This document shows positions 7,962 to 17,002 of a stretch of DNA of 64,000 nt, piece after piece. The notes under the pieces are model-generated. The model saw only the letters and a list, made by a program, of their open reading frames with translations. It was not told the origin of the DNA and searched no databases. The stretch comes from VXOI01 sp965261945. Its GTDB lineage: Bacteria > Chloroflexota > Dehalococcoidia > Lucifugimonadales > UBA3495. Location of the stretch: contig CBDHEF010000002.1 in assembly GCA_965261945.1 (NCBI GenBank), positions 2,728,001 to 2,792,000 on the forward strand. Reading direction: 5' to 3'. The number at the start of each line of letters is the position of its first letter. Positions within the stretch are counted from its first letter, which is position 1. A program made the position numbers and the translations under genes.

Positions 7962-8531
7962 ATGGCGACGACGCCCCGCAACATCATCCTCGTCGGCTTC
8001 ATGGCCTCGGGCAAGACCAGCGTGGGCCGGGCGCTGGCGAAGGCTCTGTCTGACGTCGCTGCGCTGGGCTGCGCCGGGGGCTGGACGCTGGTGGATGCCG
8101 ACGACGAGATCGTGGCCCGCGCCGGCAAGCCCATCCACCGCATCTTCAGCGAGGACGGCGAGCCTGCCTTCCGCGAATTGGAGCGGCAGGTAATCGCCGA
8201 CCTGTGCGCCGGAGAGCGGCAGGTCATCGCCTCCGGCGGGGGCGCCTTCGTCAGTCCGCAGAACCGGGATATCATGCTGTCCGGCGGTCAAGTCTTCTAT
8301 CTGTCGGCCAGCCCCGCCGAAATCCTGCGGCGGGTACGCGAGGAGGACGCCGGCGGCCCCATCCGCCCGCTGCTGGCGGTCGAGGATCCCGAGGCGCGCA
8401 TCGCGGAGCTCCTGGCCCAGCGCGCGCCCGCCTACGCCCAAGCCCACTACACCGTCGAGACCGACGACCTGACGCCGGAAGGGGTGGCGGAGCTGATTGT
8501 GGGGATTTGCGGAATGGAGAGCAGAGATTAG
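7962..8531 (+). CDS. aroK: Shikimate kinase
   Basis: The protein has 189 residues starting MATTPRN. The ATG follows AAAGGACGAA; a TTG five codons upstream is possible but less likely. It phosphorylates shikimate with ATP, the fifth step of chorismate synthesis. Walker A is GFMASGKT at residues 12-19. The shikimate-binding DADDEI and the GGGAF motif are present, along with the LID region RPLL. A small insert (ALGCAGGWT) sits before the DADD motif. The 5' flank carries a fragment of another dispersed repeat (CCTGAGCTTGCCAAAGGACGAA). A fic gene follows two bases after its stop, then aroB. Confidence 0.93.
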   Translation: MATTPRNIILVGFMASGKTSVGRALAKALSDVAALGCAGGWTLVDADDEIVARAGKPIHRIFSEDGEPAFRELERQVIADLCAGERQVIASGGGAFVSPQNRDIMLSGGQVFYLSASPAEILRRVREEDAGGPIRPLLAVEDPEARIAELLAQRAPAYAQAHYTVETDDLTPEGVAELIVGICGMESRD

Positions 8532-8533
8532 CT

Positions 8534-10066
8534 ATGTTCGAATCAGACGCGGGCATCGCGTATAAGTGGAGGCCTATCGAACCGCTGAATGTCATTGGAA
8601 GTTCGTATGACTTTAGCGAGATAGACTCCCTTCAACGGCAGTGGTTAAGCATCAGGAAACGCCGTGAAGAATCCAACCCGCAGACATACAAGGCATTCCT
8701 AGAACGTCTGGAGCGAAGGTGGGCGATTGAGACTGGCATCATTGAAGGTCTGTACACTCTGGACAAAGACGTGACAGAAACGTTGGTTCAGCGGGGCTTC
8801 AACGCGGAGTTGATTGACCGCAACTCTACCAACAAGGACCCGGCTGAACTGGTCAGGATATTGCAAGACCATCAGGAAGCTAGCGAAGGTGTGTACCACT
8901 ACATTCGTCAAGGCAGTCCTTTGTCAATCATGCTTATTCGCCAACTTCACGTCGTTCTAACCCAACACCAGCCAACGTACACGGCCCACGATCAGTTTGG
9001 CAAAGTGTTCGAGACTGCCCTTACCCGGGGTGGATTCAAGACAATGCCAAACAATCCGATCCGGCCTGACGGCGGCATCCACGAGTATTGCCCTCCTGTG
9101 CAAGTAGACAGCGAAATTGACAACCTCGTGGACTGGCACAGCGAGCATAGGACGGAAGGCTATCACCCCCTGCTGGTTGCCGCGTGGCTGCATCACGCTT
9201 TCACCCAGATTCATCCCTTCCAGGACGGGAACGGGCGGGTGGCGCGGGCGCTGATAACTTGGCATTTAGTCAGAGAAAACTATCTTTCTGTCGTGGTGTC
9301 GAGGGATGCTAGGAGCGGCTACATTGACGCACTGGAAGCCGCGGACTCTGGCAACTTGGACGCCTTTGTTGATTTTCTCGTGCGACTGGAAATGCAAACT
9401 ATACAGGAAGCTCTAGCCGAGCCAGAACCTATTGAAGGTTCCCGGAGAGTAGAGCAAGCCTTAGACAACATAGTTGGACAAGTCAACCGACGTGACCGGA
9501 GCGAGGAAAACCGTCTCCGCTCCGTCACTGAAATTGGCAAAGCCCTTTTCGGCAAGGCTGCCGAATACCTAGAGGTTCAATCTGAGCAAATCCGGCAAAA
9601 GCTACATGAAACAAATATGCCCGTCACTTGCTCTCTCCAACTCGACGACACCGGTGCATGGGAGAGGTGGTATGAAAACCAGATACTGAAAACGGCTCAA
9701 GACGCTGGACACTGGGTAAACTTCAACGAGGGTAGTTTCTTAGTCAAGCTCTCGATTACTCCCTTGGGACAGGAGCGTGGGCTTGGTGGATACCCCGGTG
9801 TTACTTTTCTAATTTCACTGCATCACACTGGAAGACAATTAAGCGGAGTAATGGCGGCAACGGCCTTTGCGCTCATTGATTTCCCACCTTATCATTCTGT
9901 GGACAGGTCAATTCCTTCATTTGGCCCCAACTACCGGAATTGCGCCGCCAATCCTTTTACCTTTACATCGGCAGATGACTCCAACGCCATCGCGCCCCGT
10001 TTCTTCAATTGGACAGAAGAGGCGCTAAGCGAGGCATTAGGTTACTGGCAGGAATTTTTGGCATAG
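8534..10066 (+). CDS. Fic-domain protein (probable AMPylase) with N-terminal inhibitory helix
   Basis: The protein has 510 residues. The Fic core motif HPFQDGNGRVAR is at 227-238 and matches the catalytic consensus HxFx(D/E)GNGRxxR, so it should transfer AMP (or another nucleotide) to a protein hydroxyl. An [S/T]xxxE[G/N] autoinhibitory motif, TGIIEG, lies at 67-72, placing it with Fic proteins regulated by their own N-terminal helix (Glu71). About 240 residues follow the Fic domain and have no family I recognise. It starts two bases after aroK and ends 24 bases before aroB. Its base composition is visibly lower in GC than both neighbours, which suggests transfer into the aro operon. Confidence 0.93.
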   Translation: MFESDAGIAYKWRPIEPLNVIGSSYDFSEIDSLQRQWLSIRKRREESNPQTYKAFLERLERRWAIETGIIEGLYTLDKDVTETLVQRGFNAELIDRNSTNKDPAELVRILQDHQEASEGVYHYIRQGSPLSIMLIRQLHVVLTQHQPTYTAHDQFGKVFETALTRGGFKTMPNNPIRPDGGIHEYCPPVQVDSEIDNLVDWHSEHRTEGYHPLLVAAWLHHAFTQIHPFQDGNGRVARALITWHLVRENYLSVVVSRDARSGYIDALEAADSGNLDAFVDFLVRLEMQTIQEALAEPEPIEGSRRVEQALDNIVGQVNRRDRSEENRLRSVTEIGKALFGKAAEYLEVQSEQIRQKLHETNMPVTCSLQLDDTGAWERWYENQILKTAQDAGHWVNFNEGSFLVKLSITPLGQERGLGGYPGVTFLISLHHTGRQLSGVMAATAFALIDFPPYHSVDRSIPSFGPNYRNCAANPFTFTSADDSNAIAPRFFNWTEEALSEALGYWQEFLA

Positions 10067-10090
10067 CTTCAGCATTACCGGAGGGAAACC

Positions 10091-11191
10091 ATGACCGACC
10101 CCAACCTCGCCGCCACCGTCCACCACTCCGGGGGCTCCTACCCTGTTGTTGCGGGGTGGGGCATCCTCGACGGCCTGGGGGAGCGGCTTGCGGATGTTGG
10201 CGTCCGGGGCGCGGCGTATATCATCACCGACGACAACGTGATGAACCCCTACGGGCGGCGGGTGCAGCGGGCGTTGCAGGCGGCGGGCATCCCCGCCCAC
10301 TGCTTCATCATCCCCGCCGGCGAGTCCAGCAAGAGCTTCGAGCTGGCCCAGGCCATCTACCACTGGCTGGCCGAGCGCAAGGCCGAGCGCGGACACACCA
10401 TCGTCAGCGTCGGCGGCGGGGTGGCCGGCGACCTGGGCGGCTTCATCGCTGCTACCTTCCTGCGCGGTATGCCCTTCGTGCAGGTACCCACCAGCATGGC
10501 CGCGATGGTGGATGCCTCCATCGGCGGCAAGGTCGCGGTGAACCTGCCCCAAGCCAAGAACCTGGTGGGCGCGTTCTACCAGCCTCTCGGCGTCTTCGCC
10601 GATGTGTCAGCGCTGTCCACCTTGGGCAAGCGGGAGCTGGCCGAAGGCTGGGCCGAGGCCATTAAGCACGGCTTCATCCTCGACGCCGAGCTGGTGGACG
10701 TGTTCGAGGAACACGCCGAGGCCCTGATGAACGTGGAGCCGGAAATCTCCACCGAGGTCATCCGCCGCAGCATGGCCATCAAGGCCGACGTCGTAAGCCA
10801 GGACGAGCGCGAGACGCTGGGCATCCGCATCCTGCTCAACTACGGCCACACCATCGGCCACGCGCTGGAATCCTCCACCGAGTACGGCCGCTTTCTGCAC
10901 GGCGAGGGCGTGTCGGTGGGGATGATGGGCGCGGCCCGCATGGCAAGCGAGATGGGCCTGCTGTCCCCCGCCGTTGCCGACCGCCAGCAGCGCCTGCTGG
11001 AGCGCTTCGACCTGCCCATCAGCGCCCCCGGTATCCCCGCCGAGGACGTGCTGGAAGCCATGTCGCTGGACAAGAAAGTCCAGTCGGGAACCAACCGCTG
11101 GGTGATGCTGGAGGACGTGGGCCGCTCCGTAGTCCGCCAGGACGTGCCGTGGGAGCTGGTGGAGCGCACGGTGCGCGATTTGACAGGGTAG
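10091..11191 (+). CDS. aroB: 3-dehydroquinate synthase
   Basis: The protein has 366 residues, typical for AroB, with ribosome site CGGAGGG before ATG. It converts DAHP to 3-dehydroquinate using NAD and zinc. Conserved features are GGGVAGDLGGFIAATFLRG, the P-TS-MAAMVDASIGGK segment, Zn ligands in EAIKHG and NYGHTIGHALE, and the LHGEGVSVGM segment. With aroK it forms part of the aromatic pathway, interrupted by fic. Confidence 0.97.
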   Translation: MTDPNLAATVHHSGGSYPVVAGWGILDGLGERLADVGVRGAAYIITDDNVMNPYGRRVQRALQAAGIPAHCFIIPAGESSKSFELAQAIYHWLAERKAERGHTIVSVGGGVAGDLGGFIAATFLRGMPFVQVPTSMAAMVDASIGGKVAVNLPQAKNLVGAFYQPLGVFADVSALSTLGKRELAEGWAEAIKHGFILDAELVDVFEEHAEALMNVEPEISTEVIRRSMAIKADVVSQDERETLGIRILLNYGHTIGHALESSTEYGRFLHGEGVSVGMMGAARMASEMGLLSPAVADRQQRLLERFDLPISAPGIPAEDVLEAMSLDKKVQSGTNRWVMLEDVGRSVVRQDVPWELVERTVRDLTG

Positions 11192-11201
11192 GGGCAAGAA
11201 G

Positions 11202-11609
11202 ATGAGCCAATCCGTACCAATGGAACCCTACGAGCAAGAGGGCGCCGCCATATCCGATTACCGGCAGCAGTCCCGGGAGTTTCTGGGCAAGGGCCGGGAG
11301 TATCTGGCCGCCGGAGACTGGCATCAGGCTGCGGAAAAAGGCTGGGGCGCGGCGGCGTGGATGGCCAAGGCCGTGGCGGAAGCGCAGGGCTGGCAGTACA
11401 AGAGGCACGACGAGTTCTTCACCGTGATGTATCAAGCTCAGGACCTTGCCGGTGACGCCCGGCTGAGAGGCTTGGGGAACACTGCAAACACGCTTCATGG
11501 GTACTATTACACGCGCAAGCGGTTCCTGCGCCCGGAAATCATCGGCGCGAGTCTTGACGACATGGCGCTCCTGCTGGACATCCTGCAACCGCTAACCGAG
11601 CCGGCGTAG
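11202..11609 (+). CDS. PaREP1/HEPN-like helical protein
   Basis: The protein has 135 residues. The segment YLAAGDWHQAAEKGWGAAAW with a following Lys-Ala helix is characteristic of PaREP1/HEPN-type proteins. These are four-helix bundles related to HEPN RNases and toxins, and many are of unknown role. The HEPN catalytic RxxxxH is not convincingly present (a YKRHDEF segment lies at about residue 66), so RNase activity is uncertain. It sits between aroB and a restriction-modification pair. An internal ATG at residue 7 is an alternative start. Confidence 0.65.
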   Translation: MSQSVPMEPYEQEGAAISDYRQQSREFLGKGREYLAAGDWHQAAEKGWGAAAWMAKAVAEAQGWQYKRHDEFFTVMYQAQDLAGDARLRGLGNTANTLHGYYYTRKRFLRPEIIGASLDDMALLLDILQPLTEPA

Positions 11610-11617
11610 GGGGTGGA

Positions 11618-13054
11618 ATGGAATTGAGCTACCCTCCCTCCCTGTTGCTCACCTCGACGGACACGCTTGCGGGTGAGTCCGCGCGCCCAAGTCCGACAGA
11701 AGCGAGGCAGGCCCTGTATGAACGCTTTGCATCGCGCATTGAGGTGGGCGATCATTTGAGCCGCAAGCTCGTTTCCTATCAGGGAAACAAGAGGACGCCG
11801 GGACTTCGCTGGCTGAAGTATAAGGAGGGATTTTCCGCCGGGCTGGTAAAAGGGCTGCTGGAGCAAGCGCCTGCGAAAAGCGTCCTTGACCCGTTCTCAG
11901 GTACAGGCACAACTGCGCTCACCGCGGGCAGCATGGGCATACCCGGAACGGGAATAGAAATTATGCCCATCGGAAACTTGGCGGCAAGGGCTATCGCCGC
12001 CGCAGCCAACGGACTGGAACCCAAGAGGCTCGCCAGAGCGGCGAGGGCTGTTGGGGAAGCAATATCGCAATCGGACTACGATGAGAGCTTTTTGTTTCCG
12101 CACGTTCCAATCACAAAGTCCGCTTTCCCGGAGGAGACCGAAAAGGACTTGGCTAAGGCCAGGCAATTCATTGCCGGAGTTTCAGACACGGCGCTTTCCG
12201 AAATCCTGACCTTGGCCTGCGTAAGTGTCCTTGAAGAGATCAGCTACACCCGGAAAGACGGCCAATTTCTGCGATGGGATCCGCAGTCAGGACGTAATGT
12301 GAGCCAGAGGTTGCACAAGACCTCCGTGCCCACTCTCGGGGAAGCGCTGGGGCGGCGCCTGACCGAAATAGCGGCTGACGTTCCTGCTCTCAAGCGCCAA
12401 TATGGCGGAGTATCCGCAGAATTTATAGACGGTTCGAGTCTGACGGAGCTACGGCATCTGCCGGCTGAATCCTTTGACGCTGTCGTTACCTCTCCCCCTT
12501 ACGCCAACCGCTACGATTACACCCGCACATACGCCCTGGAACTGGCATACCTCGGCTACACTGAGGACCGTTTCAAGGAGTTGCGGCAGTCGTTGCTGTC
12601 CGCGACCGTCGAAAACCGCTCAAAACGACAGACTCTGGGCAGAGAGTATGAGGGGGACAATCGATTCCCAAGAGCCGTCGGAGTGACGGATTCCCAAGCG
12701 GCTTTGCAGGAAGCCCTGGGCATTCTCAAGGCCAACGCGGTGCATCTGAGCAACCGCAGCATCATCGGCTTGGTCGAGAACTACTTCACCGAGATGGCCC
12801 TGATAGTCAGCGAGCTTGGGCGTCTGGTATCCCCGGGCGGCAGCGTGTTTATGGTGAATGACAACGTCCGCTACCACGGTGAGGAGATTCCGGTAGACCT
12901 GATACTGTCGGACTTCGCCGAGCAGTCCGGGTTCAGGTGCGAAACTATCTGGACTCTCAAGCAAGGTAAGGGGAATTCAAGCCAGCAAATGGGGCGGTTT
13001 GGACGACAGGAAATCCGCAAGTGCGTGTACCACTGGAGAAAAGCAGTTGGTTGA
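11618..13054 (+). CDS. DNA methyltransferase, probable N4-cytosine type
   Basis: The protein has 478 residues. The AdoMet-binding motif I is DPFSGTGT at 91-98 and the catalytic motif IV is TSPPY at 291-295. SPPY is typical of N4-methylcytosine enzymes rather than C5 or most adenine enzymes. Motif I preceding IV gives the beta-type order. It overlaps the next gene, which carries a PD-(D/E)XK-like site, so the two form a type II restriction-modification pair with the methylase translated first. Recognition sequence cannot be read directly. Confidence 0.88.
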   Translation: MELSYPPSLLLTSTDTLAGESARPSPTEARQALYERFASRIEVGDHLSRKLVSYQGNKRTPGLRWLKYKEGFSAGLVKGLLEQAPAKSVLDPFSGTGTTALTAGSMGIPGTGIEIMPIGNLAARAIAAAANGLEPKRLARAARAVGEAISQSDYDESFLFPHVPITKSAFPEETEKDLAKARQFIAGVSDTALSEILTLACVSVLEEISYTRKDGQFLRWDPQSGRNVSQRLHKTSVPTLGEALGRRLTEIAADVPALKRQYGGVSAEFIDGSSLTELRHLPAESFDAVVTSPPYANRYDYTRTYALELAYLGYTEDRFKELRQSLLSATVENRSKRQTLGREYEGDNRFPRAVGVTDSQAALQEALGILKANAVHLSNRSIIGLVENYFTEMALIVSELGRLVSPGGSVFMVNDNVRYHGEEIPVDLILSDFAEQSGFRCETIWTLKQGKGNSSQQMGRFGRQEIRKCVYHWRKAVG

Positions 13055-13997
13055 GCGTGAGATTCGCCTTGAGGAGGCCCGGCAACGCGCTCTGATCATC
13101 TCTGATCGGATACGCGAGCGTTCTGATTTGGCAGCCCGCAGGATCATCGAGGGATTTGCAGCTCCGCTCGCCTACGAAAACCAACTGGAAGCTCTCGCCA
13201 TCGCGCCCGAAGCGTGGCAGCACGTCCTGAACGCAGGAATCGAGCCAAAATTGGTCTACGCTCAACCGGATATATTGCGAGCCCACCCGGAGACCTCGCT
13301 CCACTATCGAGGCATGGCAACCCTTTCCCTAAAGCGTGTTCAGGCCATGGCCACACAAGTCAAAAGTTGGGAAGAGGGAATTTATCGGCGTCAACCCACA
13401 TTGGAAAGATGCCGGAACGTGGCCCGCGTCTATAACGCTGTAATATCGGTCATTATTACGGGGACAGACGGATGGACCCTGGAGAACGGATACCGCAATG
13501 TCCTGGCCACCATCGGAATTACCGAAGACGGGTCCCTGCGCAACATAGTCGGGCAGGAAGGCGAGGAAGCGGTCAAGGCCCGTTTATCGGAGTGGCTGGA
13601 ATTGAATGAAGCCATCACCACTCGGATTGAAGGAGCCGTTACCCATCTCGGAAACGACGGCAATTTGCGAATGCTCTACGGTTCAGAGCCGGACATCAGT
13701 TTTGAAAGCTTGGCTGATAATGGCGAATGGCAAATTGTCGCGACTATCGAAGTGAAGAGTGGCACCGACCCTGCGGGTGCGCTGGAACGCTTGGGAGCTA
13801 TTCAAAAGAGCTTTGCCGAAACTCCAGCCAGGTCTCGAAATTTTGCCGTCCTCGGCGTTGTTACACCTGAAATGAGACGGCGCTTGGACGAAATGAACGT
13901 CGCCAGAGACTTTTCGCTGTATCGCATCCTGAATGACAACGATTTCTGGGACGATTTTGTGCGCGAGATATTCCATCACACGCTTCGCATCGCCTAA
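13047..13997 (+). CDS. Type II restriction endonuclease, possibly XcyI/Cfr9I-like
   Basis: The chosen start is a TTG at 13047 preceded by GGAGA at proper spacing, overlapping the methylase by 8 bases; an upstream TTG at 12999 would add 16 residues. The protein has about 316 residues. A nuclease-like core is visible: EPDIS with Asp216, then IEVKSG with Glu235 and Lys237 (PD-x18-ExK). Its length, its TSPPY methylase partner and its general look recall the XcyI/Cfr9I/XmaI family that cuts CCCGGG, but this assignment is from memory of the family and needs a profile search. It faces the convergent TauE gene. Confidence 0.65.
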   Translation: MVEREIRLEEARQRALIISDRIRERSDLAARRIIEGFAAPLAYENQLEALAIAPEAWQHVLNAGIEPKLVYAQPDILRAHPETSLHYRGMATLSLKRVQAMATQVKSWEEGIYRRQPTLERCRNVARVYNAVISVIITGTDGWTLENGYRNVLATIGITEDGSLRNIVGQEGEEAVKARLSEWLELNEAITTRIEGAVTHLGNDGNLRMLYGSEPDISFESLADNGEWQIVATIEVKSGTDPAGALERLGAIQKSFAETPARSRNFAVLGVVTPEMRRRLDEMNVARDFSLYRILNDNDFWDDFVREIFHHTLRIA

Positions 13998-14017
13998 CCC
14001 CCGTCGCTCGCCCCCCG

Positions 14018-15043
14018 TTACCGGCGCGCCCGCAGCATTCGGGCCAGCAGCAGCAGGCACATTCCGCCGCCGCTGCTCAGCAGGGCTATCGAACCGACTG
14101 TTGACAGCAGTTCCAGGCTCAATGCCACGGAGGCCTGCTGAAGGCCCACGGCCGCGCCGCTGCACAGCACGATGACGCCGTATAGGATGCGGATGCCGGA
14201 CGCGCGCACGTGCTCGGTGGCGATGGCGCCCAACTGCGCCCCCAGCGACGCCGCCACCAGCATCAGCAGCGCTATCAGCAGGTCTACGCGGTCGGAAAGC
14301 GCATAGACGAAGGCGCCCACCGACGAGGCCACGAGTACCATGAAAAGCCCGGTGCCGATGGCAATGCGGGTGGGGATTCCCAGCAGGTATATCAGTACCG
14401 GCGTCAAAATGAACCCGCCGCCGGCTCCCAGTATTCCAGCTAAGAATCCGACCCCGATGCCGACAATCACCGGCACAAATGCCGGCATTTGTGCAATTTC
14501 CGACGTGGGCAAGGCCACCAGGGTGGAGATGCGACCCCAACGGGGCAGCCATATATGGCGCGGCGGCAGATTCAGAGACTGTATCCGGCGGGCTAAACCT
14601 TCGGTGGTGATGTCTTTCTCGGATGCCCGGCGGCCGCGATGAGTTTGCCAGTAATCCCACACGATAAATGCGCCCAAGCCAAACAGCAGCGCCACGTAGA
14701 AGTAGCTGACTACCGGCCCTTCCAAGCCGTAGGACTCCAGTAGCCGGTTGGCCCGCTCTGCGCCATACATCGCAGGGGCCGCGCCCACCACCAGCAACAG
14801 CCCCAGACGGTAGTCCACATTGCCCATCTCGCGGTGATTGAGCGTGTTCATCAGCGAGGTGCCAACCACCAGCGCCAGCCCGGAGCCCACTGCGTACAGG
14901 GTGGGAACGCCGAATACCAGCAGCCCGCCGGTTATCAGAAAGCCGCCTCCCACGCCGAAAAATCCGCCCAGCATACCCACAATCAGGCCGAGAACAACCA
15001 GCAGGGCCGGGTTTATCGTTACATCGGCGTTGGGGAAATACAC
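14018..15043 (-). CDS. TauE/SafE-family anion exporter
   Basis: The protein has 341 residues with a GTG start directly adjoining the stop of a small upstream gene. It has two homologous halves, each with a glycine-rich re-entrant motif (GGFFGVGGGFL near residue 27 and AGILGAGGGFI near 210), and about eight to nine membrane helices. TauE/SafE proteins export sulfite, sulfoacetate or related organic anions. The substrate is not evident here. A cytoplasmic loop of about 50 residues separates the halves. Confidence 0.88.
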   Translation of the reverse strand: MYFPNADVTINPALLVVLGLIVGMLGGFFGVGGGFLITGGLLVFGVPTLYAVGSGLALVVGTSLMNTLNHREMGNVDYRLGLLLVVGAAPAMYGAERANRLLESYGLEGPVVSYFYVALLFGLGAFIVWDYWQTHRGRRASEKDITTEGLARRIQSLNLPPRHIWLPRWGRISTLVALPTSEIAQMPAFVPVIVGIGVGFLAGILGAGGGFILTPVLIYLLGIPTRIAIGTGLFMVLVASSVGAFVYALSDRVDLLIALLMLVAASLGAQLGAIATEHVRASGIRILYGVIVLCSGAAVGLQQASVALSLELLSTVGSIALLSSGGGMCLLLLARMLRARR

Positions 15044-15199
15044 CTAGTCTTTGTCCCCGTGCCGGACGCGCGAAATCAAGAACGCCGCCAGGGATGAGAG
15101 CCGGCTCAGCGTAAACGCCCCGGTCAGCATCGCTCCCAGAACCAGCAGCGCCCATAGCAGCGGCTGCCCGGAACTCAGGCCAGTCAAAAACTCGTTCAT
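15044..15199 (-). CDS. Small single-pass membrane protein coupled to the TauE/SafE gene
   Basis: A 51-residue frame starts ATG at 15199 and reads MNEFLTGLSSGQPLLWALLV, then a hydrophobic helix of about 25 residues and a basic tail (SRVRHGDKD). Its TAG stop directly abuts the GTG start of the exporter gene, so the two are almost certainly translationally coupled. The position suggests an accessory subunit or chaperone for the exporter. I recognise no family. Confidence 0.65.
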   Translation of the reverse strand: MNEFLTGLSSGQPLLWALLVLGAMLTGAFTLSRLSSLAAFLISRVRHGDKD

Positions 15200-15289
15200 A
15201 TCCGCACTAGGCTATACTATATTTGCAGTGAGCGCACAAATTTTACTCCGGCATCCCAGCGAATGCGGGGATTCATTAAAACTGCAAGG

Positions 15290-15328
15290 GACGCCCTCAC
15301 CCTCTCCCCCTGGGGGAGAGGGAACAGG
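15290..15328. repeat. REP-like palindrome, copy 5
   Basis: GACGCCCTCACCCTCTCCCC with TGGGGGAGAGGGAAC lies upstream of tgt, close to where its promoter should be. Confidence 0.8.
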
Positions 15329-15357
15329 ATAATTCCCACGCCATTCGGATAGCAAAT

Positions 15358-16536
15358 ATGACCACTCCCGCCTTTTCCTTCCAGCTCGACCACACCGACG
15401 GCCCGGCCCGCGCCGGGGAGATTCGCACGCCGCACGGCTCGGCGCCCACGCCGCTGTTCATGCCGGTGGCGACGCAGGCCACCGTCAAGGGCCTGACGCC
15501 GGAAGAAGTGGCCGGCGCGGGCGGGCAGGTGGTCCTGAGCAACGCCTATCATCTCTACCTGCGGCCCGGCGTCGGGACGGTGAGTTCGCTGGGCGGGCTG
15601 CACGGGTTCATGCGCTGGCCCGGCCCCATCCTCACCGACAGCGGCGGCTTTCAGGCCTTCAGCTTGGGGTCGCTGCGCAAGGTCAACGATGCGGGCATCC
15701 GCTTCCGCTCGCATCTGGACGGCAGCGAGCATAACTTCACGCCGGAACTGGCGACCATGAACCAGGTGGGGCTGGGCGCCGACATCATCATGTGCTTCGA
15801 CCAGTGCATTGCCTACGGGGCCACCGAGGCCGAGGTGCGCCGGGCCATGGAGCGGACGCATCGCTGGGCCGCCGAATGCCACCGGGTGCACCGCGGCTCC
15901 GGCGCCTGGCCGGGGCAGGCCCTCTTCGGCATCGTGCAGGGCGGGACGTTTGCGCCCCTGCGTGACGAGTCGGCCCAAGCCATTACCTCCATCCCCTTCG
16001 ACGGCTACGCTGTGGGGGGCTTGGCCGTGGGCGAGGACAAGGAGCAGCTATACGGCTTCACCAAGCAGGTAACGTCCCAACTGCCGCAGGACAAGCCGCG
16101 CTACCTGATGGGCGTCGGCTCTCCCGAAGACCTGGTCGAGGGCGTGGCGCGGGGCATAGATATGTTCGATTGCGCTCTGCCCACCCGCGTAGCCCGCAAC
16201 GGCGCCATGTTCACCCCCGACGGGCGCATAGACGTTGCCAAGCGGCGCTACGCCGAACAGTCCGGGCCAGTGGATGAGGAATGCGATTGCTACGCCTGCG
16301 CCAACTACTCGGCGGCCTACGTGCATCACCTGTTCCGCGCCCGTGAGATACTGGGGATGCGGCTGGCCTCGGCCCACAACCTGCGCTTCGTTCTGGGTCT
16401 GATGGAGCGGATGCGCCGGGCGATTCTGGACCACCGCTTCGATAGCTTCCGCCGCGAGTTCCTGTCCCGCTACCAGCCGACCAACGAAGCGGCGCGACAG
16501 GAGCAAAAGCTGCGCTGGCTGCAAGAGCGGGGGTAG
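15358..16536 (+). CDS. tgt: tRNA-guanine(34) transglycosylase
   Basis: The protein has 392 residues, full length for bacterial Tgt. It exchanges guanine-34 of GUN-anticodon tRNAs for preQ1 in queuosine synthesis. Visible motifs include LTDSGGFQ (catalytic Asp region), FGIVQGG, GGLAVGE and the second aspartate in MFDCALPTR. The zinc site is CDCYACANYSAAYVHH. No other queuosine gene is in the window. Confidence 0.97.
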   Translation: MTTPAFSFQLDHTDGPARAGEIRTPHGSAPTPLFMPVATQATVKGLTPEEVAGAGGQVVLSNAYHLYLRPGVGTVSSLGGLHGFMRWPGPILTDSGGFQAFSLGSLRKVNDAGIRFRSHLDGSEHNFTPELATMNQVGLGADIIMCFDQCIAYGATEAEVRRAMERTHRWAAECHRVHRGSGAWPGQALFGIVQGGTFAPLRDESAQAITSIPFDGYAVGGLAVGEDKEQLYGFTKQVTSQLPQDKPRYLMGVGSPEDLVEGVARGIDMFDCALPTRVARNGAMFTPDGRIDVAKRRYAEQSGPVDEECDCYACANYSAAYVHHLFRAREILGMRLASAHNLRFVLGLMERMRRAILDHRFDSFRREFLSRYQPTNEAARQEQKLRWLQERG

Positions 16537-16540
16537 ATCA

Positions 16541-16612
16541 ACCACAGAGCGTACACAGACCACAGAGTCTTGGGGGTATCTTTTGCTCTGTGGTCTCTGA
16601 GTGCTCTGCGGT
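16541..16612. repeat. Imperfect 27-bp inverted repeat
   Basis: The left arm 16541-16567 (ACCACAGAGCG...ACCACAGAG) pairs with the right arm 16586-16612 (CTCTGTGGTC...CTCTGCGGT) with a few mismatches. It lies between convergent tgt and the CysO-like gene, and could act as a transcription end or be a mobile palindrome. Confidence 0.7.
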
Positions 16613-16627
16613 TGTATAAATCCGGTT

Positions 16628-16906
16628 TTAGCGACCGCCGGCCACAGCCGGCACAATGCTGACCTCGTCGCCGGTGCTGGTCGTGGTATCCAGCCCGTCC
16701 AGGAAACGCACATCCTCGCCGTTGAGGTATATGTTGACGAAGTAGCGCAACTCGCCGTTTTCGTCCAGCAGGCGGTCCTTGAAGCCGGGGTACGCGCCCT
16801 CCAGCTCGTCAACCATTGCGCCCAGGTTGCCGGACTGCACTTCCACCTTGTCCTTCCCGTTGGTCATCCGCCGCAGCGGGGTGGGGATGCGAACCACGAT
16901 GCTCAT
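16628..16906 (-). CDS. CysO/MoaD-like ubiquitin-fold sulfur carrier with C-terminal GGR
   Basis: The protein has 92 residues with the beta-grasp fold. The segments VRIPTPLRRMTNGKDKVEV, RYFVNIYLNGEDVRFLDGL and SIVPAVAGG closely resemble mycobacterial CysO, the sulfur carrier for cysteine synthase CysM. Unlike CysO it ends GGR rather than GG, so the last Arg would have to be removed before the glycine carboxylate can be adenylated and thiolated. The same-strand upstream genes are a coiled-coil membrane protein and a zinc-ribbon PLP enzyme, consistent with sulfur transfer to an amino-acid precursor. Confidence 0.85.
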   Translation of the reverse strand: MSIVVRIPTPLRRMTNGKDKVEVQSGNLGAMVDELEGAYPGFKDRLLDENGELRYFVNIYLNGEDVRFLDGLDTTTSTGDEVSIVPAVAGGR

Positions 16907-17002
16907 CAGGGAAACTCCTGCCAGGGGGTTGAGGATGCGAAATAAGAAAGGCGGCAGTCCGCCAGTCCTACAAATTGCCTATGGATTCTCTGAAAAAATG
17001 AA

